A stretch of DNA of 64,000 nucleotides from Bufo bufo (GCF_905171765.1 NC_053391.1:146938917-147002916), one strand, 5' to 3'; shown: positions 42,975 to 54,935, numbered from the stretch's first letter. The notes: generated by a model not told the origin, from the sequence alone. Numbers and translations are program-made.

Positions 42975-43414
42975 TATGTGTGCTTGGCAGCTGAAGCCAT
43001 TTGTGTTGGTCCCATGTTCATATGTGCCTGCATTACTGAAAGTTTTAATATATGCAAATTAGGCTCTAGGAGCAACGGGGGTGTTGCTGTTACTCCTAGA
43101 CGTTCAGCTTTCTCTGCAACTACCGCACCCTCTGCACTTTGATTGACAGGACAGGCGTTATGATGTTTTCACTGCCTGGCCCTATCAATTAAAGTGCAGA
43201 GGATGCAGCAGTTGTAGAAAAAGTGGAGGCCGTAGGTGTAATGGCAACGCCCCCATTGCTCCTAGAGGCTCATTTACATATAATAAAACATAATTTTACT
43301 CAGCAATGCGGGCACATATGAACATGGGACCAACATAGATGCCTTCAGCTGCCAAGCCCACATGTAACAGATCAGACAGTTTCATAGGTACAAATCTGCT
43401 GACAGATGCCCTTT

Positions 43415-43994
43415 AATGGAAATGTGTCATCAGAAAATGACCTATTGTTTAAATCACAGTTTTATGTTTAACACATTTTTAAATAATTTTTGATGGTGTT
43501 ATTTTTAATTTTCCATGTCAATATTTATATATAAAGAAAAACCATAAAATCCTGCAGTTTTCGCACTGGCCACTAATTCTAATAACTGGCGCCACTTCTT
43601 GGTCTGTACAGATCACTTTACTGCAGATTCCTGCTTATCTATACACAGAGGTGATATCATTGCAGGCAGGATTAAAATGACAGATAAGACAGGATCCACC
43701 ATTCAACATAGGGGATTGTCAAATCATATCTATTCATTCCTTGTACAATGACCGCTGCACAGGTCACAGAGCATGTCTAGAAAACTCTCCCATAGAAGTC
43801 AATGACCATTGTCTCTATGGCCCATGGGGCTGCCGTAAAGCAATTTTCTTAAAGCTTTCTAAATGCTGTTAAGAACAGCTCAGGCAAGATGGCCGCCCCA
43901 TAACAATGTTCAGGAAATAGAATAAAAAAATCCACAATCAGAAAATAACTGGGAGCTTTTACCTGGCAGGAAACATTTTTGGTGACACATTTCC
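43415..43994. mobile_element. MITE with GGAAATGTGTCA ends
   Basis: GGAAATGTGTCATCAG near the left and TGACACATTTCC at the right are inverted. It abuts the MITE on its left with no spacer. The target duplication is unclear. Confidence 0.5.
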
Positions 43995-44689
43995 TTCAAG
44001 GGGTTGTCTGCCTTATATGTATTGATTACCTAGGGATAGGATAGGTCTGACACCTGCCATCACTTCCAATCAGCTGTTTAAAGGGAAGGCCGCTCTCCTT
44101 TGAGCGATTCCTTACAATCATTGTTTACCTGCTTGCCGTTGCAACGTCAGCGGAGAGCAGGTGTAATTGCAAGTAAGCTGTCCCATTCACTTCTATGGGA
44201 CGGCTTCTTCCTATACACTTGAATAGGAAGTAGTTGTCCCATAGAAGTGAATGGGACAGCTTATTTGTAATTACACCTGCTCCCTGCCAGGGCCGGTTCT
44301 AGGTGAAATGGGGCCCTCGGGCGAAAAACAATAAGGGCCCCCCCCCCATGACACTTGATGACTTTTACAGAAGAAACTGTGTATTTTGGGGCACAGTGTA
44401 GGCTATATGTGTATAACAAACATATTTCACATGAAAACTTACAGTTACTTGGCCCTTGGGGATCTCGGACGCCACATCAACACTTTAGCCGGGGGCTCGG
44501 CGGAGCTGATGTTGTGTTTTATCCTAATGAGAAAGATTTCATAATAAGGATTTGGAGAAGGGGCAGAGGGATAGCAGAGCAGGGAGAGGCTGGTGCTGCT
44601 ACTAGGGGGTCATACCATGGGGGAGTAATAAAGCCCACTATAATGCCCCCCCCCAGTAGAAATAATTCTCCTTATAATGTGACAGTGCA

Positions 44690-45130
44690 AAAAATACCCC
44701 CTTGTAATGCTCCCAGTTGAGCTAATGTCCCCATAGTGCTCCCATAATGTGCCAGTATAAAATACTCCTATATAGTGTCCCCAGTAAATGCCCCCATAGT
44801 GCTCCTCTCCCCCCTAGTGCCCCCCCTAATGTACCAGTATAAAATGCCCGATATATAGTGCGCCAGTAGATGCCCTCAGTGTCCCTCATAATTTGTAAGC
44901 ATAAAATACCCCTTCTCAGTGCCCCCGTAGATGACCCCATAGTAGTCCTCTCCCCCCTTCCCCATAGTACCCACCACAATGTGTCCCAGTATAAAATGCC
45001 CCTATACAGAGCCCCCATATAAAATAACCGTTCTTTGTGGCCTCAGTAGATGCCCCTATAGTGTCACCAATAATGTGCCAGTAAGAAGTGCCCCCATAGA
45101 TGTCCCCCAATAATGTGCCAGTAAAATGTG
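44690..45130 (+). repeat. Degenerate minisatellite, about 55-60-bp units
   Basis: Repeats of 'aatgtgccagtataaaatgc', 'cccctatatagtg' and 'cagtagatgcccccatag' with much drift. It lies inside the hAT-like element. Confidence 0.65.
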
Positions 45131-45169
45131 CTCTCATAGATGCCCCCCAATCATGTGCCAGTAGCCTGA

Positions 45170-45575
45170 GCCCCCATCAACATGTGCCAGTAGCCATAGG
45201 TGGCCCCCCCTATCATGTGCCAGTAGCCATAGGCGGCCCCCCCCTATCATGTGCCAGTAGCCATAGGCGGCCCCCCTATCATGTGCCAGTAGCCATAGGC
45301 GGCCCCCCTATCATGTGCCACTAGCCATAGGGCCCCCCTATCATGTGCCACTAGCCATAGGGCCCCCCTATCATGTGCCAGTAGCCATAGGGCCCCCCCT
45401 ATCATGTGCCACTGGCCATAGGGCCCCCCCTATCATGTGCCACTAGCCATAGGGCCCCCCCTATCATGTGCCACTAGCCATAGGGCCCCCCTATCATGTG
45501 CCACTAGCCATAGGGCCCCCCTATCATGTGCCACTAGCCATAGGGCCCCCCCCCCCTATCATTTGCCAGTAGCCA
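45170..45575 (+). repeat. About 30-bp minisatellite, some 13 units
   Basis: Units combine 'cccccctatcatgtgccag' or 'gtgccact' with 'tagccataggc'. Variation is mostly in the length of C-runs. Confidence 0.85.
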
Positions 45576-46165
45576 CCAGTATTGTACAGAAAGAAAAAAA
45601 AGAAAAAAACACTTATACTTACCTCCTTGGCAGCGATGCGATGCAGGCTTTTTCCGGCCTGTGTCCCGCGCTGTGTACGGCTCAGGGCTCAGGCGGCACG
45701 ATGACGTCATCGCGCCGCCTGCACCGGCCTCTGATAGGCTGCCGGTCTAGTGCCTGCAGCCTATCAGAGGAAGGGAAAGGGACACACCTCTCCCTCCCCT
45801 GCCGCACAGCCATCTGTATCGCTGTCCTGAGGACTGCGATACAGATGACTGGAGATGAGCGCTTCCACAATGGAAGCGCTCATCTCCGTCTGACACTGAC
45901 TGTCCTGCCTGCCTAAAGTTAGTTGCGGGCCGGCGCGAGGGGGCCCCTAAGGACTCGGGGGCCCGGGGGCAATTGCCCCCCTTGCCTCTATGGAAGCGCC
46001 GGCCCTGCTCTCCGCTGACGTTGCAACGGCAAGCAGGTAAACATCAGCCTTCTCTTCAAAGCGCTGATCGGCGGGGGTTCCGGGAGACAGCCCCCCGCTG
46101 ATCTAATATTGATGACCTATCCTGAGGATAGGTCATCAATATAAATAAAGTGGACAACCCCTTTA

Positions 46166-46640
46166 AAGGGAACCTGTCAACAACTTTATGCTGCCCATAC
46201 TAACAGCAGCATAAAGTAGAGACAGGGGAGTTGATTTCAGCGGTCTGTCATTTAAAAGTTAAAAGTAAGTGGTTGCTGAAAACCAACATGACAAACATTG
46301 CAGACTAGTCCTGGAAAAGAGTCACGACCACCTGAGAAGAGTCCTGGTTATTCATAAATTCCTGCTCTCCTGCTGATGACTGACAGTCTTCTACCTAGTT
46401 TTCTCCCTTTCTCTCTAGGAGAGAACTGCCAATCATCAGCAGATGGACGGGAGAGCAGGAGATTATAATAACCATGACTCTTCTCAGGTAGATTTGACTC
46501 TTTTCAAGGCCTGAGCTGCAAAGATTATGATGTTGGTTCTGAGCAACCACTTACTTTTAGCTCATGAGTGACACACAACTGAAATCAGAGCATCTGTCAC
46601 TATTTTGTGCTGCCCTCAGTGAGATCAGCATAAAGTCAAA
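46166..46640. mobile_element. Foldback MITE, right end unclear
   Basis: The left end 'aagggaacctgtca' follows TTA, as in the MITE at 50029. Inner arms 'aaaagtaagtggttgctgaa' and 'gagcaaccacttacttttag' pair, as do 'actttatgctgccc' and 'gatcagcataaagt'. It abuts the previous MITE. Confidence 0.55.
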
Positions 46641-47984
46641 TCATCAGGCTTTGTGTGTGTTGTTTAGTGTATAGAAAATATAGCACTCATTGGATGTTAC
46701 ATTTCAAACAATGAGATATCATGATTTTTCAAACAGCCACGAACCTCACTGTTCTTTTGAGCCCCTGCTACCCTTATTATCAAGCAGTGCATGCACTATC
46801 TACCTGGTGTTTTGTGGTTGCTTTTCCCCATGTTAGTTGACTGAAAGGCAACTTTTCTTATGGAATTTTTCAATAGGAAGGTGTACGTTTTTGTTGTCAT
46901 TTTGTACCAAAAACTGGAGTGTGATCATTCAAGAGATGCATAAAAGTGGGTTTTGGAAATAAAATAAATAATTGACAGCAACATAACTGGATAAATTTCC
47001 GGATAATGTGGTAAAATAGATGTCAACTGATGTGCATAGTTATCATCCAGAATACATTTTCAAGGTTTGAGACCATCAGCGAACTAGAATGATTCTCATT
47101 TTGGCAGAATTTTATTTTATTTTTTTCAGATTTGCTCATCTCCAACCATACAAGTCCCCTAGCATATGGAAATGATCACATCATGTACGCTATACGATGC
47201 TCATAACACTTACATCCAGGGACCCACTGGGAACTTAAAGTGGCCCTGGTAAAAAAATACTAAAAGTGGCCCTGTTTTGTAGTCGGGTCCAAATTGATGG
47301 AAGGCAGGGCCAGCAATACCATATTGTGGCACAATAAACCACCCCAACAGAGCCATCACAAAATACTGCCAGCAGCACAAAATACATCCCCAAAAATGTT
47401 CACTGGGCGGCCATGAGGAGGACTTAGGCAGCCCACTGGGCATCGGACCATCAGGAAATTTTGACACCATTTACATAGTTATGTTTCTGTCTGCCAATGC
47501 ATGCCATCTTTGTGAGTTATATTTTACTAGTATATGTTGCTCGATACCATTTTATAATTTTATAGTATTAATACTATTCAACCCTATACATCTATTGTAT
47601 AATACCAAATACTTAACTAGACAGCCGGCTATTAATATTAAATATTGTCTTCAGCTTCTGTGTGTGAAAACTGCCAGTGCACGTGTTACTTCAGTCATTA
47701 ATATACATGCTAGTGAGCTACTCAGAATTTTAAGACTATATAAGGTTATGTACGATAATATATCAGAATGAGCTACTCCGAACAATTCTGCTATCTAATT
47801 GCTATTATCAGCAAATATTGTCACAGATAATACCTCACCTGTTTATAGATAAAGCAGAGAATCAACCTGGTTTATATCCGTCAATATCTACTATACTATC
47901 TGATCGAAATCGAAGATATATATACAGACATGAGATAGCATGATGTCTATGTAATCATATCTGTGCTATAACAAAGTACCTTCA
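46641..47984. other. No gene recognised
   Basis: Contains a repeat-like piece around 47215-47470 ('actgggcggccatgagga', 'gcatcggaccatcagga'). Otherwise AT-rich and featureless. Confidence 0.4.
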
Positions 47985-49760
47985 TACTCCTAGCTGTATC
48001 CTACTGTTACATATTCTCCTGGCTGTATCCAACTGTTACATATACTCTTAGATGCATCCTACTGTTACATATTCTCCTAGCTGTATCCTACTGTTACATA
48101 TTCTCCTGGCAGTATCCAACTGTTACATATACTCTTAGATGTATCCTACTGTTACATATTCTCCTAGATGTATCCGACTGTTACATATTCTCCTAGATGT
48201 ATCCTATTGTGACATATTCTCCTGACTGTACCCTACTGTTACATATTCTCCTAGCTGTATACCACTGTTACATATTCTCCTAGATGTATCCGACTGTTAC
48301 ATATTCTCCTACATGTATCCTACTGTTACATATTCTCCTACATGTATCCTACTGTTACATATTCTCCTAGCTGTATCCTACTGTTATATATTCTGTTAGC
48401 TGTATCCTACTGTTACATATTATCTTAGAAGCATCCTACTGTTACATATTCTCTTAGAAGCATCCTACTGTTACATATCCTCCTAGCTGCATCCTACTGT
48501 TACATATACTCCTAGATGTATCCTACTGTTACATATTCTTCTAGCTGTATCCTACTGTTACATATTCTTCTAGCTGTATCCTACTGTTACATATTCTGTT
48601 AGCTGTATCCTACTGTTACATATTCTCCTAGATGTATCCTACTGTTACATATTCTGTTAGCTATATCCTACTGTTACATATTCTCCTAGATATATCCTAC
48701 TGTTACATATACTCCTAGATATATCCTACTGTGACATATACTCCTAGATGTATCCTACTGTTATATATTCTCCTAGCTGAATCCTACTGTTACATATTCT
48801 CCTAGCTGTATCCTACTGTTACATATTATCTTAGCTGTATCCTACTGTTACATATTCTCCTAGCTGTATCCTACTGTTACATATGCTTCTAGATGTATCC
48901 TACAAAATGAATATGCACTGAAACACCTTCCCAATTAAAATATACCTTTTATTATTCGTCTACTAAAATCTGGCTTACAGCCGGACTACATATAACATGA
49001 GAGTCAGGAAAACACAACTACAATACATATTATGTCATCATATATAGAATCAAGAGGTATAATGGTAGTACACGTGAATGCACCCACGTAAAATTGCTCA
49101 GTATATGATTCACAGACAGCTAGTGAATCAGTCAAATATAAAGACTCAATGGTCTCTTGACATTCATAAGACGAATTATAGAATAGCAATAATGCAACAT
49201 TGTCAATTCACATGAGAAGTGTTTTGTGGTTACTCATGGTTAGCTGAGATACCAATGGATGAGGTTACATATGCTTCTAGATGCATCCTACTAGTTACAT
49301 ATTCTCCTGGCTGTACCCTACTGTTACATATTCTCCTAGCTGTATCCTACTGTGACATATTTTCCTGGCTGTACCCTACTGTTACATATACTCCTAGATG
49401 TATCCTACTGTTACATATTCTCCTAGCTGTATCCTACTGTTACATATTCTCCTAGCTGTATCCTACTGTTACATATTCTCCTAGATGTATCCTATTGTGA
49501 CATATTCTCCTAGATGTATCCTACTGTTACATATTCTCCTAGCTGTATCCTACTGTTACATATTATCTTAGATGTATCCTACTGTTACATATTCTCCTAG
49601 CTGTATCCTACTGTTACGTATGCTTCTAGATGCATCCTACTGTTACATATACTCCTAGATGTATCCTACTGTTACATATTCTCCTAGCTGTATCCTACTG
49701 TTACATATTCTCCTAGCTGTATCCTACTGTTACATATTTTCCTAGATGTGTCCTACTGTA
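47985..49760 (+). repeat. 29-bp minisatellite in two blocks
   Basis: The unit is 'tgttacatattctcctag' then 'ctgtatcctac', with variants such as 'agatgtatcctac'. Block 1 is about 47985-48905 and block 2 about 49265-49760. The 360 bp between them (48906-49264) is unrelated. Open frames here are artefacts of the repeat. Confidence 0.9.
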
Positions 49761-50028
49761 TTTTTGTTGTCACATTAAATGGTTTAAAGTATTATAGAAA
49801 GTAAATGGAGCAATCATGTATAATAGGCTTGGAATTATTACTATGTTTATTATCACCACTTACAGCAATAGGAGATGTACATACGGTACGTCACCACTGT
49901 AGGTCAGTTAATGCATTTGGATGGGGGCTTTGATTAACACCTTTGCTAAAAGTGAGGCTGGAAAACCACTGATACTGGCCATTTTAGTCCTTAGACAAAT
50001 TTGTCACTTTTAGTGTCTAGTTATGTTA

Positions 50029-50656
50029 AAGGGAACCTGTCACCGGGATTTGATGTATAGAGCTGAGGACATGGGTTGCTAGATGGCCGCTAGCACATCC
50101 GCAATACCCAGTCCCCATAGCTCTGTGTGCTTTTAATGTGTAAAAAAAAAATGATTTAATAGATATGCAAATTAACCTTAGATGAGTCCTGTCCCTGAGA
50201 TGAGTCCAGCATGAAGGATCCCAGCACCGTTCCGCATTCTCTGAATCTCCTTCTTGCTCCCCACGTCAGAAAGCCAGAGCGCCGTAATCTCACGATGTGT
50301 GAGCTAGCGCATGCGCAGTTCCTTCCCTGAGGCTGATGCCAGCACAGGGAAGGAACACTGTGATGACACTGCGCTTGCGCTAGCTCGTGCATCGCGAGAC
50401 AACGGCGCTCTGGCTTTCTGACGTCGGGAGCAAGGAGGAGATTCTGAGAATGTGGGGTGGTGCTGGGCTCCTTCATGCTGGACTCATCTCACGTACAGGA
50501 CTCATCTCAGGGTAATTTGCATATGGATCAAATATTTTTTTTTACACAATAAAAGCACACAGAGCTATGTGGACTGGGTATTGCAGATGTGCTAGCGGCC
50601 ATCTAGCAACCTATGTCCTCAGCTGTATACATCAAATCCCGGTGACAGGTTCCCTT
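50029..50656. mobile_element. Foldback MITE, 628 bp, TTA duplication
   Basis: TTA flanks both ends (50026-50028 and 50657-50659). The end AAGGGAACCTGTCACCGGG is perfectly inverted, and pairing extends through arms of about 300 bp. Examples are 'gatggccgctagcacat' with 'atgtgctagcggccatc', and 'agaaagccagagcgccg' with 'cggcgctctggctttct'. It fits a Harbinger-type TWA target. Confidence 0.8.
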
Positions 50657-50926
50657 TTAAAAAGTGAAGGGAATCTCCTAGTTCATTCACTGTGAACTCC
50701 TTTGACATGATCACCAAGTCTTACCCTCTTAAAGAGGACCTTTCAGCAGAATCAAAACTATAAAACCAGACACAGTGCCTGGTAGGTTAGATGCTCTTAT
50801 GTAAACCAGTTGCACTGTCCATGTGCAAATAAAACTTTTTTATAATGTAGATGAGATGTTTGGTGCTCTCATGGGTGAGCCTGAGCCTCTTGGTGCACCT
50901 TAGCTGTGCCAATGTTTCTCAGTTGC

Positions 50927-51191
50927 CACCTCAGACCACTGCTTGACCCTCAACACGGAGCCTTGTCTCGTTTTTGGGGGGATCCGCTGTATGCTGTTAG
51001 AGACTGATTGCCAGGAGTGTAAGCTGATTCCTGTTCGTCTGCTAGCAGCTATTCGTGAGGTTCCAGTTTGGAGTGCTATTTTGTATCCAGTCAGGAGTTT
51101 GGTGTTCTGCAGTAGCTGTGCCTGTCTCTCAGAAAGGGTCATATCGCCTAAACGGATTTTAACCCCTTGTCTGCTGAAACGGTCCGTTACA
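50927..51191 (+). repeat. Truncated 5' LTR
   Basis: Aligns without gaps to 53329-53593, with a few substitutions. The part before 50927 is unrelated, so upstream LTR sequence has been lost. Confidence 0.85.
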
Positions 51192-51192
51192 T

Positions 51193-51210
51193 TGGTGGCA
51201 AGCGGCGGGA
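51193..51210 (+). promoter_or_regulatory. Putative tRNA primer-binding site
   Basis: TGGTGGCAAGCGGCGGGA starts one base after the LTR end and begins with TGG. The tRNA is not identified. Confidence 0.55.
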
Positions 51211-51282
51211 TCGTTCCTACAGCCAGAAGGACAGCTACAGGAGACACCATTTCTTTGGATTTTACAAACTTAAGAGCAACGC

Positions 51283-52827
51283 ATGTCTCAGTACAGCGAC
51301 CCTAAAAGCACCAGGATGGAACCAGCAGTGGAGTACAGATACTCTGTTGAGGAATTTGACCGTATGATGTGGTTGCGGCTGAACTTCGGACCCAATCCAG
51401 CTGAGAAATCCGTGAAGTTCGTGAGGAGTCTAGTGTTCAAGACCCTACTATACCGGGCAGAAGGTGACGGTCAGCTGCCACGTTGGGTGGACCTCCATCG
51501 GAAGTTACAGTTGCGGGACAGAGAGAGCTCAGTCTCCTCTCCCCAGCGGCAGAGTGTCCAGCAGGGAATTGGGAGCCCAGTCTCCATTCCCCAGCGGCAG
51601 TGTGAATTGCAGGGAATTGGGAGCCCAGTCTCCATTCCCCAGCGGCAGTGTGAATTGTAGGGAATTGGGAGCCCAGTCTCCATTCCCCAGCGGCAGGCTG
51701 AGTTACAGGGGGCAGAGGAAGTTGTTCCTGCCCCCCTGCAGCAGAGTGATATGCCGGGAAGGCAGTGTGAAGTGCAGGGAGAGGAGAGCAGCGTCCTCCC
51801 TCCCCAGCGGCAGGCTGAGTTACAGGGGGCAGAGGTGGTTGTTCCTGCCCCCCAGCAACAGGGTGATATGCCGGGAAGGCAGTGTGAAATGCAGGGAGAG
51901 GAGAGCAGCGTCCTCCCTCCCCAGCGGCAGGCTGAGTTACAGGGGGCAGAGGTAGTTGTTCCTGCCCCCCAGCAGCAGCATGATTTTTTGGGAATTGGGA
52001 GCCCAGTCTCCATTCCCCAGCGGCCGAGTGATGTACATGGAATTGGGAGCCCAGTCTTCATTCCCCAGCGGCCGTGTGATTTATTGGGAATTGGGAGCCC
52101 AGTCTCCATTCCCCAGCGGCTGGGTGATTTATTGGGAATTGGGAGCCCAGTCTCCATTCCCCAGCGGCCGTGTGATTTATTGGGAATTGGGAGCCCAGTC
52201 TCCATTCCCCAGCGGCAGGCGGTTACAGGGGGCAGAGACAGTCGGTCCTGTCCCCCAGCGGCAGAGTGTCCAGCAGGGAATAGAGAGCCCAGTCTCCTTT
52301 CCCCAGCAGCAGCACACTGTATTGGGAGCGGAGATGGTCGGTCGCCCTCCCCAGCGGCTGGAAGTATGTATGGGAGAGGAGCTCGTCCCCCCTCTCCCCA
52401 GTGGCAGCTTAACACACCAGGGGGAGACAGTAAGCCCCACAACAGTGCAGATGGGACCGTGGTCTCTGCACTTACAGCACAGGGGGTAGAGACAGTCGGT
52501 CTCCCCCTTCAACAACCACCGCTGATACCTGCCCACAAAGCAACCTCCACCCCAAGCCAGGGAGCAATACAGAGACCGGGAGTACCAGCTACCAACATAA
52601 CCTTGGTGGACTCACTGGACAGAGACAGGCTACCAAATTCAACAGGTCCAGTATTGGGTTGTGGGTGGACTGCCAGACTAACTCAGGTACTGACCGTGAG
52701 GTCAGGTACCTGGTTAGTCTTCCCTGGGAGGGGGAGATGTGTGGCGAAACCAACCTCGCCACTGGGTTTTGGAGAGGCCTGTTTACCAGCCTCTTGCCTC
52801 AGGATTATGGCCCATACTAACTTTTAA
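51283..52827 (+). pseudogene. Repeat-rich protein of the second LTR element, interrupted
   Basis: The ATG at 51283 opens a unique N-terminal domain of about 85 residues (YSVEEFDRMMWLRLNFGPNP, then LPRWVDLHRKLQLRD). Tandem 16-residue units follow, each built on GIGSPVSIPQRQ, mixed with longer units built on GAEVVVPAPQQQ and EESSVLPPQRQ. A TAG at 51658-51660 replaces a CAG; the same frame then continues. Near 52215 the repeat pattern moves to another frame, which marks a 1-base change. The 3' end runs into the 3' LTR. The N-terminal part sits where gag should be. I do not recognise the family. Confidence 0.6.
52726..52737 (+). promoter_or_regulatory. Polypurine tract
   Basis: GGGAGGGGGAGA lies directly against the TG of the 3' LTR. 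Confidence 0.75.
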
Positions 52828-53593
52828 ACCCCTGAACCTATTCAAGTGAATTTTGGATAGGTTTGTCCCCAGGTTATACTGGTTAAATTGATGTAAGTTA
52901 TATGTATGGACAATGTAAACTCACAAAGTTGTAACAATTTATAATAAGTATAGCTTGTCAGCTTGGGAGATAGTTGAGTGGATAGACAGAGGGGAGGAAT
53001 ATGCTGGGTGTGTTTCCATTGTCCCATTGTGTGTTTAAATGGTGATGTCTGTCCTGTTGTTCCAACATGTGTATTGGCGATTTCCCTTTGTCCTGAGAGA
53101 TAATTGGATTGCTCCTCGGTTGTCTCCAGGACAGAGAGGAGGAAACCATGATGCATTGTGGGGATGTGTTGTGTCTGTCCTGAATTGCTACATATCTGTC
53201 CTGTGTCGCAGTCTTCGTTCTGGTCCCCTAGGGGCGTGTACACCAGATGGGCTTGGTTGTTTTATACCTCTCTGTGGGCGGACCTGTATTTGCAACAACT
53301 GTAATAAAAACCAGGCTGGGGGTGCCAGCACCTCAGACCACTGCTTGACCCTCAACACAGAGCCTTGTCTCGTTATTGGGGGGATCCGCTGTATGCTGTT
53401 AGAGACTGATTGCCAGGAGTGTAAGCTGATTCCTGTTCGTCTGCTAGCAGCTATTCGTGAGGTTCCGGTTTGGAGTGCTATTTTGTATCCAGTCGGGAGT
53501 TTGGTGTTCTGCAGTAGCTGTGCCTGTCTCTCAGAAAGGGGCATATCGCCTAAACGGATTTTAACCCCTTGTCTGCTGAAACGGTCCGTTACA
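52738..53593 (+). repeat. 3' LTR of the second LTR element
   Basis: It begins TGTGTGGCG and ends TTACA. A polyadenylation-like 'aataaaa' is at 53303. No target duplication can be checked because the 5' end is missing. Confidence 0.8.
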
Positions 53594-53599
53594 GATGCG

Positions 53600-53832
53600 C
53601 AAACAGCCTATAGGGAAATATGATGTCACAGAGCCACAGGGCTGGCCTGAGCTTACTGAAGGGCGGAGTTAGGAGCGAGTGAGTCCATTAGCATATGATA
53701 AAAACGACTTTTTGGGCGATTTGAAGCATCAGAAGAACTAAACACGGGTAACATCTGTGTCATGTCTTTGTGCCCCACTGAACAATGTCACCTGTTTGAA
53801 ACCGGTCAGGTAGGTGACAGACTCCCTTTAAG
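53600..53832. repeat. Partial MITE-like repeat
   Basis: Ends 'ggtgacagactcccttt', which resembles the ends of the AAGGGA-type foldback MITEs. The other end is not visible because the LTR element abuts it. Confidence 0.4.
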
Positions 53833-54194
53833 CCACAGGTATAAGAAGCACTAGTGACCATACCCAGCAAGGTAGTTAACCCTTACTGCACCAGACAGGG
53901 GAAGGCTACAACGTAAAGGGGAAGCGCACACACCAGCCACCACGTTGCCACCGGCAACAGCATGCGTGGCAACCATGTCATGGCGCACACAGCCAAAGCG
54001 GAGACACTGCCACCACATGCCATAACAGGAACATGCTGCCACCAGCAACCGCAAGCATGGCACAAGTGTCACGGCGCACACAGCAAAGGCCGTGATAGGT
54101 AATGGATCATGCGACGGACCATGTGATGAGCGCAGTGACATCACCACAGGCCCTTTTCCTGTGCACAGCAAAGATGAAGACAGAAGAGAAGCCG
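53833..54194. other. GC-richer repeat-like stretch, no gene
   Basis: Contains partly repeated 'catggcgcacacagccaa' and 'cacggcgcacacagcaaa' segments. No coding frame is supported. Confidence 0.35.
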
Positions 54195-54638
54195 GGCTGC
54201 GCGAACAAGTGGATTAAGGTGAGTTAAATTTTATTTTATTTTTTTACCCCTCCAGCCCTATTGTACTATGCATTCTGTATTAAAAATGCTATTATTTTCT
54301 CTTATAACCATGTTATAAGGGAAAATAATAATGATCGGTTTCCCATCCCAATCGTCTCCTAGCAACCGTGCGTGAAAATCGCACCGCATGCGCACTTGCT
54401 TGCGGATGCTTGCGATTTTCACGCAGCCCCATTCACTTCTATGGGGCCTGCGTTGCGTGAAAAACACACAAAATAGAGCATGCTGCGATTTTCACGCAAC
54501 GCACAAGTGATGCGTGAAAATCACCGCTCATGTGCACAGCCCCATAGAAGTGAATGGGTCCGGATTCAGTGAAGGTGCAATGCGTTCACCTCACCCATTG
54601 CACCCGCGCGGAAATCTCGCCCGTGTGAAAGGCGCCTT
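54195..54638 (+). repeat. Dispersed repeat, second copy
   Basis: Shares 'caagtggattaaggtgagtt', 'ccctccagccctatt' and the 'accatgttataaggg' palindrome with 1-130. It has an inner inverted pair, 'cccattcacttctatgggg' and 'cccatagaagtgaatggg'. It ends 'cccgtgtgaaaggcgcctta'. Confidence 0.65.
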
Positions 54639-54935
54639 AGGCCTTCCGTTTACGTTCCGTTTTTTTGCGTTCCGTATACAGAACAAATCATTTCAAAGGA
54701 TCCGGAAAAAAACGGAAGGTACTCCGTATGCCTTCTGTTTCCGTATTTCCGTTCCGTTCAGAGATAGAACATGTCCTATTATTGTCCGCATAACTGACAA
54801 GGATAGTACTTTTCTATTAGTGGCCAGATGTTCCATTCCGCAGAAAACGGATGTCATCTGTATTTTTTGCGGATCCGGTTTTTGCGGACCGCAAAATACA
54901 GAATAAGCCATACGGTCATGTGAAGGAGGCCTTAG
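54639..54935. mobile_element. Harbinger-like MITE adjoining the repeat
   Basis: Begins 'taggccttccgtttacgttc' and ends 'catgtgaaggaggcctta'. Rough inversion of the ends and 'tccgtt' and 'aacgga' motifs inside suggest a relative of the 39347 MITE. Exact ends are uncertain. Confidence 0.5.

Larger units (their letters stand above)
41370..43414. mobile_element. Palindromic MITE holding a DD37E element
   Basis: The left arm 'gtcagcagatttgtacctat' (41371) is inverted at 'ataggtacaaatctgctgac' (43384-43403). Further pairs are 'cttggcagctgaag' with 'cttcagctgccaag' and 'gcctctaggagcaa' style inner arms. The DD37E element (41412-42974) sits in the left arm at a TA. A half copy of the MITE is at 3108-3288. 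Confidence 0.75.
44288..46007. mobile_element. Non-autonomous hAT-like element, 1.7 kb
   Basis: The ends CAGGGCCGG and CCGGCCCTG are perfect inverts. The flanks CTCCCTGC (44280-44287) and CTCTCCGC (46008-46015) look like an 8-bp duplication with two mismatches. The interior is two minisatellites plus GC-rich sequence and has no transposase. Confidence 0.65.
43998..46163. mobile_element. MITE with AAGGGGTTGTC ends, split by an hAT-like insert
   Basis: 'aaggggttgtctgcc' at the left and 'gtggacaacccctt' at the right are inverted. Inner arms 'gttgcaacgtcagcggaga' (left) and 'tctccgctgacgttgcaac' (right, 46010-46028) also pair. The insert at 44288-46007 interrupts the right arm. Confidence 0.65.
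50927..53593 (+). mobile_element. Non-autonomous LTR element with a Pro/Gln-rich repeat ORF
   Basis: The 265 bp at 50927-51191 match the last 265 bp of the 856-bp 3' LTR (52738-53593), so the 5' LTR is truncated. A primer-binding-site-like sequence follows the 5' LTR and a polypurine tract precedes the 3' LTR. The interior (51192-52737) has a single ORF and no enzyme domain. It depended on another element for mobility. Confidence 0.8.

Noticed and set aside
45100..45600. Repetitive plus-strand frames in the C-rich array
   Set aside because: Produced by the 30-bp minisatellite; no gene features.
47985..49760. CRISPR-like look of a regular 29-bp repeat
   Set aside because: Units are contiguous with no unique spacers, and the sequence is eukaryotic. 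It is a minisatellite.
51471..52442. 323-codon minus-strand frame
   Set aside because: It is the antisense of the 48-bp coding repeats of the LTR-element ORF on the plus strand, which has the better start and context.
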